Source of the DNA: UTCHB3 sp002050155
GTDB lineage: Bacteria > Bacteroidota > Ignavibacteria > Ignavibacteriales > Ignavibacteriaceae
Reading direction: 5' to 3'
Length of the DNA stretch: 64,000 bases
Assembly (NCBI GenBank): GCA_030584105.1
Contig: CP129491.1
Coordinates: 186,001-250,000 of the forward strand
The notes beneath the pieces were generated by a model. That model saw only the letters and a program-made list of their open reading frames with translations. It did not search any database and was not told the DNA's origin. The translations under genes were made by a program, and so were the position numbers. Shown here one piece after another: positions 44,588-52,444 of the stretch (positions are counted from its first letter, which is position 1; each line of letters starts with the position of its first letter).

Positions 44588-45178
44588 TTATTTCGTTCTG
44601 AACTTATACTCCAAAATCAGCAGACTTTTTACGGCGAAAGGTTTCAGTTTTTGCAGGAAGTTATTATCCAGCATTTCCTGTAAGCCTTTTGTATTTCCGG
44701 CAAGGTAAATATCTTCGGGTGACTTATCGCTGATACTCGTTTGTGTTTTCTTATAGTTATTCAAAACACTTGAAAAGTTTTTAGCCGAAACTTCTGAAGA
44801 TTTTTTGAAGAGTTCCTCTAAGCTTGAAAGTTTTTTAGTCGAGAAAAAGATAATAAATTTATGTTCACCTTTAGGAGGAAGTGCAGAGTATCCTTCAAAT
44901 TTCGGGTAAGTTGAAGTAACTTTTGCCGTTGCCTTTCCGGATGAAAGGAGTTTCACCTTTCCTTTTGATTCCATAAGAAAATAGACAAACCCTGCAGCCT
45001 CGGAGTTCAACAGGATTCTAAATTGGTTGCTTGCTTTCTGAAGATCGTTGGATTTCAGTTTGCTTACACCGTCGCCTTCAGAAATCATTACCGCAGTTTT
45101 AACATTGAACGATTTTTGAGGGAAAAGTGCAGTTGCCAAAAATAGGGCTACAAATAAAGAATAAGCAATTGTTTTCAT
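44588..45178 (-). CDS. Exported hypothetical protein, paralogue of the neighbour (DUF4384-like)
   Basis: 196 residues with a signal peptide (MKTIAYSLFVALFLATALFPQ). The core segment FRILLNSEAAGFVYFLMES, followed by GKVKLLSSG and a KFIIFFSTKKL stretch, resembles DUF4384-type domains, which occur in exported or membrane proteins of unknown function. It is the same length as the next minus-strand gene, and both share the LKSNxxxKxSxxFRILL and PEDI/DDI-AGNT(K/R)G segments, so the two arose by tandem duplication. They lie convergent with the upstream kinase and divergent from the LOG-family gene. Confidence 0.8.
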   Translation of the reverse strand: MKTIAYSLFVALFLATALFPQKSFNVKTAVMISEGDGVSKLKSNDLQKASNQFRILLNSEAAGFVYFLMESKGKVKLLSSGKATAKVTSTYPKFEGYSALPPKGEHKFIIFFSTKKLSSLEELFKKSSEVSAKNFSSVLNNYKKTQTSISDKSPEDIYLAGNTKGLQEMLDNNFLQKLKPFAVKSLLILEYKFRTK

Positions 45179-45330
45179 ATTAAATTAAATTTTACGGTTT
45201 CTGAAATAAAGATTTACCTGTTTAGAAATAACGGTTAATCATTTTTTGCAATACCAATTGAATAGTTTTTAAAAATAACTGTTTAGAGAAATTACCATTT
45301 AACCATCAGCAAGAAAAACTGCACAACCGG

Positions 45331-45921
45331 TTATTTCACAATAATATTATACTCCAACAACATTTCACCTTTGTTGGTAAACGCTTTAAACTTTTTCAGG
45401 AAGTCTGTGTCAATTTCTTCCTGTTTCCCCCTGGTGTTTCCGGCAATCATAATATCATCCGGATTATCGTCTGTAATATTCGGTTTTCCTTTAGAGATTT
45501 CGTTTATAATTTTCAGGAATTTGGAATCGACAATGCGTCCGGATTTAGCAAAAAGTTGGTCTATCTTATTCAATTTATTTGGAGAAAAGATGAGGTAAAA
45601 CCGATATTTACCTTTGTTTGCGAAAGGAGCAAAGTTTGTTTTAGCCGGATAAACCATTCTTTGGTTTTTATAAACTTTTCCAAAGTTAAGCAGTGTGGCA
45701 TAACCTCCCTCAATCATAACGAAGTAAGCATAACCAACAGATTCGGGTTGCAGTAAGATTCTAAACTTATCGCTTGATTTAACAACCGAATTAGATTTCA
45801 GTTTTTGAAATTTATCGGAAGATGAGATTATAATTCCCGCTTTGGTTTTTATAACAGCCTGGGTGAAAACCGCAAAGGCAGTAAAAAGAAAACATAACAG
45901 GATGATTTTTGTATTCTTCAT
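45331..45921 (-). CDS. Exported hypothetical protein, second paralogue (DUF4384-like)
   Basis: 196 residues; signal peptide MKNTKIILLCFLFTAFAVFTQ. It matches the neighbouring paralogue throughout: LKSNSVVKSSDKFRILLQ, SVGYAYFVMIEGG, KYRFYLIFSPNKLNKID, DDIMIAGNTRGKQEEID. Divergence is high enough that the duplication is not recent. It is probably cotranscribed with 44588-45178 (gap about 150 bp), being upstream of it on the minus strand. The role is unknown; periplasmic or surface location is likely. Confidence 0.8.
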   Translation of the reverse strand: MKNTKIILLCFLFTAFAVFTQAVIKTKAGIIISSSDKFQKLKSNSVVKSSDKFRILLQPESVGYAYFVMIEGGYATLLNFGKVYKNQRMVYPAKTNFAPFANKGKYRFYLIFSPNKLNKIDQLFAKSGRIVDSKFLKIINEISKGKPNITDDNPDDIMIAGNTRGKQEEIDTDFLKKFKAFTNKGEMLLEYNIIVK

Positions 45922-46055
45922 AACACTTCTACTAAATTGTTATGATAATTGTTCCGCAAATATCGTCAAATTTTGGCTATAAAACCAAAAAGACGGAGAA
46001 AAAAAGTGTATAAAATGGCTAAAATTTTGAGTATATTTGTTACTATTATTTTTTT

Positions 46056-46646
46056 TTGAAAGAATTGAACAAACGCATAGCAGTTTTTTGTGCTTCGAGC
46101 AGGAAAACACAGGAATTATATTTAACAGAAGCCTATAACCTTGGTGCAGAGATAGCCCGTCGGGGCGATGTGCTGGTATTCGGAGCCGGCAGCACGGGTT
46201 TGATGGGGTCGCTTTCCGACGGAGCATTGGCTGCCGGTGGCAAAGTGATTGGGATAATTCCCTCTTTTATGATGGAACTTGAATGGGGGCGTAATGACCT
46301 TTACCGTTTGGAAATAACCAACAGCATGGAAGAGAGAAAAGAGAGAATGATTGACGGAAGCGACGCTATAGTTGTGCTTCCGGGCGGAAACGGCACAATG
46401 GACGAGTTCTATCAGGTACTTACAATGAAAAGGCTGGGGCAATACTTAAACCCAATAGTTGTGGTTAATGTTAATGGATTTTACGACAGTTGGGTGGAGT
46501 TTATGCAGCACACAGTGCGTGAGAACTTTATGAGTGAAGAGCACATGACGATGTTCACCGTTGTTAATTCACCCGGTGAAGTTTATGACGCAATCAACAA
46601 TTCACCCACCTGGGATACAGATTCCATTAACAGAGCCAGATTATAG
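46056..46646 (+). CDS. LOG-family / TIGR00730 nucleoside-5'-monophosphate phosphoribohydrolase
   Basis: 196 residues with a Rossmann-like fold: IAVFCASSRK at the start, FGAGSTGLMGSLSDGAL, and the family motif PGGNGTMDEFYQVLT with the catalytic Glu. Members release the base from nucleoside monophosphates, in plants and some bacteria activating cytokinins. The start is TTG 46056. TATATTTG at 46032-46039 fits the -7 promoter element, though no TTTG lies 20 bp upstream. It is followed within 5 bp by a histidine kinase gene. Confidence 0.9.
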   Translation: MKELNKRIAVFCASSRKTQELYLTEAYNLGAEIARRGDVLVFGAGSTGLMGSLSDGALAAGGKVIGIIPSFMMELEWGRNDLYRLEITNSMEERKERMIDGSDAIVVLPGGNGTMDEFYQVLTMKRLGQYLNPIVVVNVNGFYDSWVEFMQHTVRENFMSEEHMTMFTVVNSPGEVYDAINNSPTWDTDSINRARL

Positions 46647-46650
46647 AGAG

Positions 46651-47760
46651 ATGACTTCTAAAAGCGCTGAAGGAAGAGAGAAAAAGAACATTTACAAAGA
46701 AATTTTCGATCATATTTTGGATAATCTGATGATTGTCGATGGGCAATCAGGTATTATTCTCGATGCAAATAACATTTGGGAACCGACAACCGGGTTCAGC
46801 CGCGAAGAAATAATCGGCAGCCACTTCTCAAAAGTATTTGCTGACGAGCAGATTAAATCGGTGGATAGTCTGAAAAGTGAAAACATGCACGACTACATAA
46901 TCTCTGCCCGTTTACTGCGCAGGAAATCGGGTGCGCCTCTGCCGGTTGAAGTATCAATTACAATAATAAACAACGACGGGAAAGACGCAATTCTTACCGT
47001 TTTACGCAACATTGAAGAGAGAACCGAGCACGAAAACACAATCAAACTGATGAACCAAAAGCTGAAAGAACTTAACTCGACCAAAGACAAGTTGTTTTCG
47101 ATTGTTGCGCATGATTTAAGAAATCAGTTCATGACTTTGATGTCTTTCAGCGAGATACTCAGGGCAGAAAGTGATACGCTTTCGGTGGAGGAGAGGGATT
47201 CGTTCATCGGGGAGATAGAGACGGTTTCCCACACAACATACGGGTTGCTCTCCAATCTGTTAAACTGGGCAGCCAGCCAGACAGATAAGATTAAAGTTCA
47301 GAAAAGTGTGTTCAATCTCCCGGAGAACATCTCGGGAGTAGTTACGGAACTTGGAGGGATGCTCCGTCGTAAAGAGATAGAAATTGAAACTGATTACCCT
47401 GAGGATTTCCCGGTTTATTCTGACTCTGAAATGATAACGGTAATCCTGCGAAATCTTCTGACAAATGCAATTAAGTTCAGTTTCCGGGGCGGTTTGGTTA
47501 AAATCAGCCTCAAAACAGAGGGTGATCATGCGGTTTGTTCTGTTACAGACAGAGGAAAAGGGATGACAAGCAACAGAATTAAAGAGATTTTCGAAACTTT
47601 TTCCGGTTCGGACAGAGGGACTGAAAACGAAGCAGGAACGGGTTTGGGGTTAACTTTGTGCAGGGAATTTGTAGAAAAACTTGGCGGCAGAATTGGCGGA
47701 AACAGTGCTCCCGATGAGGGAACAACAATATTTTTCACCGTTGAATTGCCAAAGAATTAA
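46651..47760 (+). CDS. Soluble PAS-domain sensor histidine kinase
   Basis: 369 residues from ATG 46651, which has AGAGAG just before it; a TTG start 90 bp upstream would overlap the LOG gene. A PAS domain spans about residues 15-130 (IFDHILDNLMIVDGQSGII, TTGFSREEIIGSHF, RRKSGAPLPVEVSI, RNIEERTE). The phosphorylated His is 154 in AHDLRNQ, where the usual Pro is replaced. The ATPase has NLLTNAIKF, DRGKGM and GTGLGL. No membrane segment, so it senses a cytoplasmic signal. It ends 70 bp before the first microcompartment shell gene, the same strand. Confidence 0.9.
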   Translation: MTSKSAEGREKKNIYKEIFDHILDNLMIVDGQSGIILDANNIWEPTTGFSREEIIGSHFSKVFADEQIKSVDSLKSENMHDYIISARLLRRKSGAPLPVEVSITIINNDGKDAILTVLRNIEERTEHENTIKLMNQKLKELNSTKDKLFSIVAHDLRNQFMTLMSFSEILRAESDTLSVEERDSFIGEIETVSHTTYGLLSNLLNWAASQTDKIKVQKSVFNLPENISGVVTELGGMLRRKEIEIETDYPEDFPVYSDSEMITVILRNLLTNAIKFSFRGGLVKISLKTEGDHAVCSVTDRGKGMTSNRIKEIFETFSGSDRGTENEAGTGLGLTLCREFVEKLGGRIGGNSAPDEGTTIFFTVELPKN

Positions 47761-47830
47761 AATTAAATTGATTAATATCTAAATACTGACTATTTTGTGA
47801 ATTAGAATTACATAAATTTCGGAGAACACA

Positions 47831-48112
47831 ATGGCATTAGATGCTTTAGGAATGATTGAGACAAAAGGATTAGTCGGCGCGATTGAAGCTGCGGATGCAA
47901 TGGTAAAAGCAGCCAATGTTGAACTGATCGGGAAAGAAACTATCGGCGGCGGGTATGTAACCGTTATGGTTCGCGGCGATGTAGGTGCTGTTAAAGCAGC
48001 TACGGATGCCGGAGCAGCGGCAGCACAACGCGTTGGCGAATTGGTATCAGTTCATGTAATCCCAAGACCTCACAGTGATGTTGAGTTGATCATACCGAAG
48101 AGAGCAAAATAA
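47831..48112 (+). CDS. Bacterial microcompartment shell protein (BMC-H)
   Basis: 93 residues, one BMC domain: ALGMIETKGLVGAIEAADAM, then VRGDVGAVKAATDAGAAAA and VHVIPRPHSD, all standard for hexamer-forming shell proteins such as PduA, EutM and CcmK. The length matches canonical single-domain members. GGAG sits six bases before the ATG. Hexamers tile the facets of protein shells around enzymes. Only a second BMC gene follows; no pentamer gene, aldehyde dehydrogenase or signature enzyme is seen in the window, so this is an orphan or satellite shell locus. Confidence 0.95.
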   Translation: MALDALGMIETKGLVGAIEAADAMVKAANVELIGKETIGGGYVTVMVRGDVGAVKAATDAGAAAAQRVGELVSVHVIPRPHSDVELIIPKRAK

Positions 48113-48123
48113 GCGGGAAACAA

Positions 48124-48813
48124 TTGAAAGAGTTACCCGCACTTGGACTGGTTGAAACAAAAGGCTTAGTAGGTGCAATAGAAGCAGCCGATGCCATGGT
48201 TAAGGCGGCGAATGTCCGGTTAATCGGAAGAGAGACGACAGCGCCCGCCATGATAACTGTTAAAGTGACAGGAGAGACGGCAGCGGTAAAAACCGCCGTT
48301 GAGGCCGGTGCTGCCGCTGCTGCGCGGGTCGGCGAGCTTATTTCTACGCATGTAATCCCGAGGCCTGATCTTCAACTTGAGGGAATAATCGGCGGGGCGG
48401 CTAATGCTCCGGTTTCGGTTAAAAAAGTTGAATCCGGCGGTATCTCAGAGCGAACCAAAGGCGGAATATTAGAAAAAAGACCTGATATTAGCGGCAAACC
48501 CGGTGTACGGGGAGGTCAGCAGCCCGGCGTGCAGGCAAGTTCACAACCTGAAAGGCAAGCAAGTGCTCAGGCTGAAAAACAGACAACCGCGAAAGCCGAT
48601 GGACAAGCGCAAAAACCTGCCGGTGGAAAGCAATTAAGCGCTTCGGGAGGCGGCACTTCCTACACTAACACTCAATTAGCGGGTATGAAGGTAACGGAGT
48701 TGCGCAATTTAGCAAGGTCAACTGAAGGCTTCCCGATTAAAGGAAGGGAGATATCTTCAGCGAACAAGGAAGAGTTACTGCGCTATTTCGACTCAATCGG
48801 CAAAAGGTTTTAA
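48124..48813 (+). CDS. BMC shell protein with linker and Rho-N/SAP-like C-terminal domain
   Basis: 229 residues from TTG 48124, eleven bases after the first shell gene stops. Residues 1-85 are a BMC domain very like its neighbour (GLVETKGLVGAIEAADAMVK, AGAAAAARVGELISTHVIPR). Residues about 95-180 are a low-complexity linker rich in Gln, Ala, Gly and Ser. The last 45 residues, NTQLAGMKVTELRNLAR through EELLRYFDSIGKRF, have the L-x2-M-x-V-x-EL-x2-LA pattern of Rho N-terminal/SAP-type helical domains that bind nucleic acid. EutK/PduK-type proteins also carry C-terminal extensions, but this tail type is unusual. It may tether something to the shell. Confidence 0.85.
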   Translation: MKELPALGLVETKGLVGAIEAADAMVKAANVRLIGRETTAPAMITVKVTGETAAVKTAVEAGAAAAARVGELISTHVIPRPDLQLEGIIGGAANAPVSVKKVESGGISERTKGGILEKRPDISGKPGVRGGQQPGVQASSQPERQASAQAEKQTTAKADGQAQKPAGGKQLSASGGGTSYTNTQLAGMKVTELRNLARSTEGFPIKGREISSANKEELLRYFDSIGKRF

Positions 48814-48849
48814 ATTGTTTTCCGCAGAGAGGGACTACGGTGACGGCTA

Positions 48850-49758
48850 ATGAAGCAAAACCTTACATTACTGATTCTCTCGGTGCTGGTGGCATTGGGA
48901 GCATGGGCATTTGTAACCTTATCCAACGATTTTTACTATACCACCCGGGTACCTATAAAATACACTAATCTCCCAGCCGATTTAGTGGTTGACAACACCC
49001 TGCCAAATTCACTTGAAATTAAATTAAAAGCCACCGGGATGGCATTGTTGTTTTCGCCTCCGGGAGATGATAACAGTTTTATTGTACCTGTTTCTTTCGA
49101 CAGCGCACACGCCTGGATCGATCTGTTTAAGTTAGTTAACGAACAAAGTTGGCTTACACGATATTCTGTGATCGATATTTATCCGGCAAAAATCAACATT
49201 AAGATCAACAAGGCGGGGGAAACCGTTAAGCCGGTAACAGCCGACTTATCACTCCAGTACGAAGATGGGTTCGGATTGGTTGGTAAGATAAAAATTACCC
49301 CCAATAGTGTAAAATTAAAAGGTTCTGAAAAACTTCTGGCAGGCATCAATTCAGTAAAAACAAAAAAAACAATCCTGACCGGGTTGAAAGAAAAAACAGT
49401 GATTGAAGTGCAGCTCGAGGGAATTGAGGGGGTAAGCATCGCCCCGCAAAAAGTTACTATAGAGTTGGATGTTCAGAAAATAGCTGATCGTGAAATTGAA
49501 GGGGTTGTTTTGAGTGTACTTGATAAGCCTAAGGAGCGTGATATTCTTCTGAACCCTGATAAAGTAACGGTTACTGTAAGAGGTGGGATTGACATTATCA
49601 GCACGCTGAAAGCTGAAGAGATAAAAGCCGTGATAAACTATCCGGAAATTGTAAATGATACAACCGGCATTACTGTTCCGAAAGTGATTTTGCCGGAAAC
49701 TATAGATTTTATCGACATTAAACCACCACACATTAAATATATAATCAAGAAGAATTAG
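48850..49758 (+). CDS. YbbR-domain protein (CdaR-like), membrane anchored
   Basis: 302 residues with one N-terminal membrane segment (LTLLILSVLVALGAWAFVTL) and several YbbR-type beta repeats outside it, for example VPIKYTNLPADLVV, PNSVKLKGSEKLL and EIEGVVLSVLD. In Firmicutes YbbR/CdaR controls the diadenylate cyclase CdaA; no cdaA is next to it here, so that role is not shown. Downstream, two bases later, comes thymidylate kinase. Confidence 0.82.
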   Translation: MKQNLTLLILSVLVALGAWAFVTLSNDFYYTTRVPIKYTNLPADLVVDNTLPNSLEIKLKATGMALLFSPPGDDNSFIVPVSFDSAHAWIDLFKLVNEQSWLTRYSVIDIYPAKINIKINKAGETVKPVTADLSLQYEDGFGLVGKIKITPNSVKLKGSEKLLAGINSVKTKKTILTGLKEKTVIEVQLEGIEGVSIAPQKVTIELDVQKIADREIEGVVLSVLDKPKERDILLNPDKVTVTVRGGIDIISTLKAEEIKAVINYPEIVNDTTGITVPKVILPETIDFIDIKPPHIKYIIKKN

Positions 49759-49759
49759 C

Positions 49760-50383
49760 ATGTTTATAAGTTTTGAGGGAATAGATTTCTGCGGCAAAAC
49801 GACACAAATCGAGCTTTTAAAAAGATATTTGGAAAACAAGGGGCGAAAGGTTTACATAGTAAGGGAGCCGGGCGGAACCGTAATTTCTGAGAGAATCAGA
49901 GAGATTCTTCTGAATAAAAAGCACTTAGAAATGTGCGATGAAACTGAAATTTTTCTCTTCTCCGGTGCAAGAGCACAATTAGTAAGAGAGGCGATAAGAC
50001 CCTGGTTATCTGAAGGTAATGTAGTTATTGCCGACCGTTTTTTTGATTCAACAACCGCGTACCAGGGTTACGGCAGGGGTATTGACTTAGATTCTGTGAA
50101 GAAAATACATCAAATTGCCACAGGGGGTACTGTGCCCGATATTACTTTCTATCTGAAAATATCGATGGCGGAATCGATTAAAAGGCAGGAACTCAGAAAA
50201 ACCGACCTTGACCGAATAGAACGGTCGAACGATAATTTCTACGAACGCGTTATCAGCGGTTACGAGCAGTTAGCGTTGGATAACAACGAAAGAATAGTAA
50301 CCATCAACGGCAGCAGATCGCCCGAGGTAATACACGAAGAGATAATAGAGAAACTTAACGAAAAAATGATTTTAAGCAGCTGA
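49760..50383 (+). CDS. tmk: Thymidylate kinase
   Basis: 207 residues, normal for the family; phosphorylates dTMP to dTDP. The P-loop is FEGIDFCGKTTQ, followed by the DRX-type REPGGTVISE segment and the FFDSTTAYQGYGRGID motif that binds the nucleotide, and by the lid region RQELRKTDLDRIE. It starts one base after the YbbR gene stop and ends 4 bp before the protease gene, so these genes are an operon by spacing. Confidence 0.95.
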   Translation: MFISFEGIDFCGKTTQIELLKRYLENKGRKVYIVREPGGTVISERIREILLNKKHLEMCDETEIFLFSGARAQLVREAIRPWLSEGNVVIADRFFDSTTAYQGYGRGIDLDSVKKIHQIATGGTVPDITFYLKISMAESIKRQELRKTDLDRIERSNDNFYERVISGYEQLALDNNERIVTINGSRSPEVIHEEIIEKLNEKMILSS

Positions 50384-50387
50384 TTTT

Positions 50388-52130
50388 ATGAAAATTTTTG
50401 AAAAAACGGTCGAATTTCTGAAACGAAAAGCTCGCACGGAAGATACTGAGGAGAAAAGACCCATAGTGAGAGTTGCCCGGTTTCTGAAGAAAAGGAAACG
50501 GAGTATTGGCATTGCGGTTCTTGCAGTGGTTTCATTCGGGTTTTACGGAACTTTTGGTGATATTTACTTCGAAATAGCCAAAAACATCGATATTTTTAGT
50601 CGGGTTTACAGAGAGATAACTCTTAATTATGTAGATGAGATAAACCCGGAAGAGTTCATTCGTGCCGGTATCCGGGGGATGTTAAACGAGTTGGACCCTT
50701 ACACAGTTTTCATTGATGAAAAGCGCCAGGATGACATTGACCTGATAACCAAGGGTAAATACGGCGGTATCGGCATAACGATCGGAGTGCGGGGTGAAGA
50801 AGTGCTGATTGTGGAAGTGATGGAAGGATACGCCGCACAGAAGCAGGGAATTTTGCCCGGCGATATTCTTTATGAAGTATCGGGGAAAAGCATAACCACA
50901 AAAAACTACGACGATGTATCCAAATTAGTAAAAGGTGCGCCGGGTACATTTGTTGACTTGAGGGTTATTCGCGGCACCCAAAAAGATACGCTTGATTTTA
51001 CTTTGATGAGAGAAGAGATCACGGTAAAAAATGTAACTTATGCCGGGTTTGTGCCGGAGAACTCCAACAATGTTTACATAAAATTATCAGGATTCAGCCG
51101 CACTGCCGGTGAAGAACTTCGTTCTGAGATAACCCGTTTACAGAGTATCAAACCGATTAATTCCGTTGTGTTCGATTTGCGCGGCAACCCCGGCGGATTG
51201 TTGGATATGGCAATTGATGTAGCGAACAAATTTCTTAACAAAGGTGAACTAATAGTAAGTACCCGTGGGCGTGATTCACTTTCGGAACGAAGTTATTATG
51301 CAGTTCAGGAGCCGATGTTACCCTCGGTTCCGATGGTTGTACTGGTGGATACAGGTTCAGCTTCAGCTTCTGAAATTGTGGCGGGAGCACTTCAGGATAA
51401 TGACCGGGCAGTGATTGCGGGGCAGAGGTCGTTCGGCAAGGGTTTGGTACAAAGTGTAACTGCACTCAGCTACAACACTTCTTTGAAGGTAACCACTTCC
51501 CGGTACTACACACCTTCGGGCAGAAGCATTCAAAAAGTTGACTATGCAGTTGGAAATAAAGTGATCGGAAAGCACGATTCGGTGTTGACTTCGGCATTCA
51601 GAACCGGTAACGGCAGATTAGTTTACAGCGGGCAGGGGATAACGCCCGACTCTATGATCGCAAATTACGAACGCCCGGATATAGTGAAAGACTTAATGGC
51701 GAAGGGTTTAATCTTCGAATTTGTAAATATTTTCTTCTCCAAGAATAAAAACACAAATTTCGAGAATATAGATAAAAACGCACTTTTTGTTCAGTTTAAC
51801 GAATTTTTAACCGATAAAAAATATTCTTACCAACCACCCGGTACAAAAGAACTTGAAAGCCTGCTTGAAACTTTCGGACAAAACAAAAATTACTTACATT
51901 TGCAGGATAAAGTGAAAGATTTATCGGCTGACCTTGAGAAAATCTCAAAAACAATGCTGACAAATTACCGTGAAGAAACCACGACGGAGTTGCTCGCCGA
52001 GCTTTCCGTACGCTATTTTAATTCAGCTTATCGAATCCGGTTTTTGCTTGATTATGACCCGGGCTTCCAAACGGCGGTGCAAATTTTAGAGAACAAAAAA
52101 TTATATGATAAAATTTTGGCAATAAAGTAA
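50388..52130 (+). CDS. S41-family C-terminal processing peptidase (CtpA/Prc type)
   Basis: 580 residues. One membrane anchor near residue 40 (SIGIAVLAVVSFGFYGTF) places the rest in the periplasm. A PDZ domain covers about 115-205 (GGIGITIGVRGEEVLIVEV, GILPGDILYEVSGKSI). The protease core has the catalytic Ser in DTGSASASEIVAGAL and Lys in RSFGKGLVQS, the usual Ser-Lys dyad. The C-terminal 130 residues are helical and charged, as in many Bacteroidota Ctp proteins. It should trim exported or membrane proteins. Confidence 0.93.
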   Translation: MKIFEKTVEFLKRKARTEDTEEKRPIVRVARFLKKRKRSIGIAVLAVVSFGFYGTFGDIYFEIAKNIDIFSRVYREITLNYVDEINPEEFIRAGIRGMLNELDPYTVFIDEKRQDDIDLITKGKYGGIGITIGVRGEEVLIVEVMEGYAAQKQGILPGDILYEVSGKSITTKNYDDVSKLVKGAPGTFVDLRVIRGTQKDTLDFTLMREEITVKNVTYAGFVPENSNNVYIKLSGFSRTAGEELRSEITRLQSIKPINSVVFDLRGNPGGLLDMAIDVANKFLNKGELIVSTRGRDSLSERSYYAVQEPMLPSVPMVVLVDTGSASASEIVAGALQDNDRAVIAGQRSFGKGLVQSVTALSYNTSLKVTTSRYYTPSGRSIQKVDYAVGNKVIGKHDSVLTSAFRTGNGRLVYSGQGITPDSMIANYERPDIVKDLMAKGLIFEFVNIFFSKNKNTNFENIDKNALFVQFNEFLTDKKYSYQPPGTKELESLLETFGQNKNYLHLQDKVKDLSADLEKISKTMLTNYREETTTELLAELSVRYFNSAYRIRFLLDYDPGFQTAVQILENKKLYDKILAIK

Positions 52131-52138
52131 AAAGATAA

Positions 52139-52444
52139 ATGGCTCAAAAACGCAGACTAAAGACAAAGAGGGTAGGATTTCGTAAAGACGCATCGTTTTC
52201 AAAATGCCCTTCGTGTAAGCAATATAACACATTACGGCGCTCGAAAACCCGTAATATTTTTGAAACGATAGTTAAGGGCGGCACATGGTTTAAGGTATAT
52301 CGCTGTTCGAATTGCGGGTGGCGCGGCTATAAATCAACTTTTGTGCTCACACGGGACAACCTGAAAATGTTGGGCATCTACATAATTATAGCGTTTGCGA
52401 CGGGTTTTGCCGTGAAGTTTATAATTCAGAAATTTATCAGATGA
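52139..52444 (+). CDS. Small membrane protein with a four-Cys zinc ribbon
   Basis: 101 residues. Two CxxC pairs (KCPSCKQ and RCSNCGW, about 35 residues apart) with a basic stretch between them form a likely zinc ribbon, and one membrane helix near the C-terminus (LGIYIIIAFATGFAVKFII) is followed by a short basic tail. I know no function for it. It begins 8 bp after the protease stop and its own stop overlaps the glcD-like start by 4 bp, so it is cotranscribed with both. Confidence 0.8.
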   Translation: MAQKRRLKTKRVGFRKDASFSKCPSCKQYNTLRRSKTRNIFETIVKGGTWFKVYRCSNCGWRGYKSTFVLTRDNLKMLGIYIIIAFATGFAVKFIIQKFIR

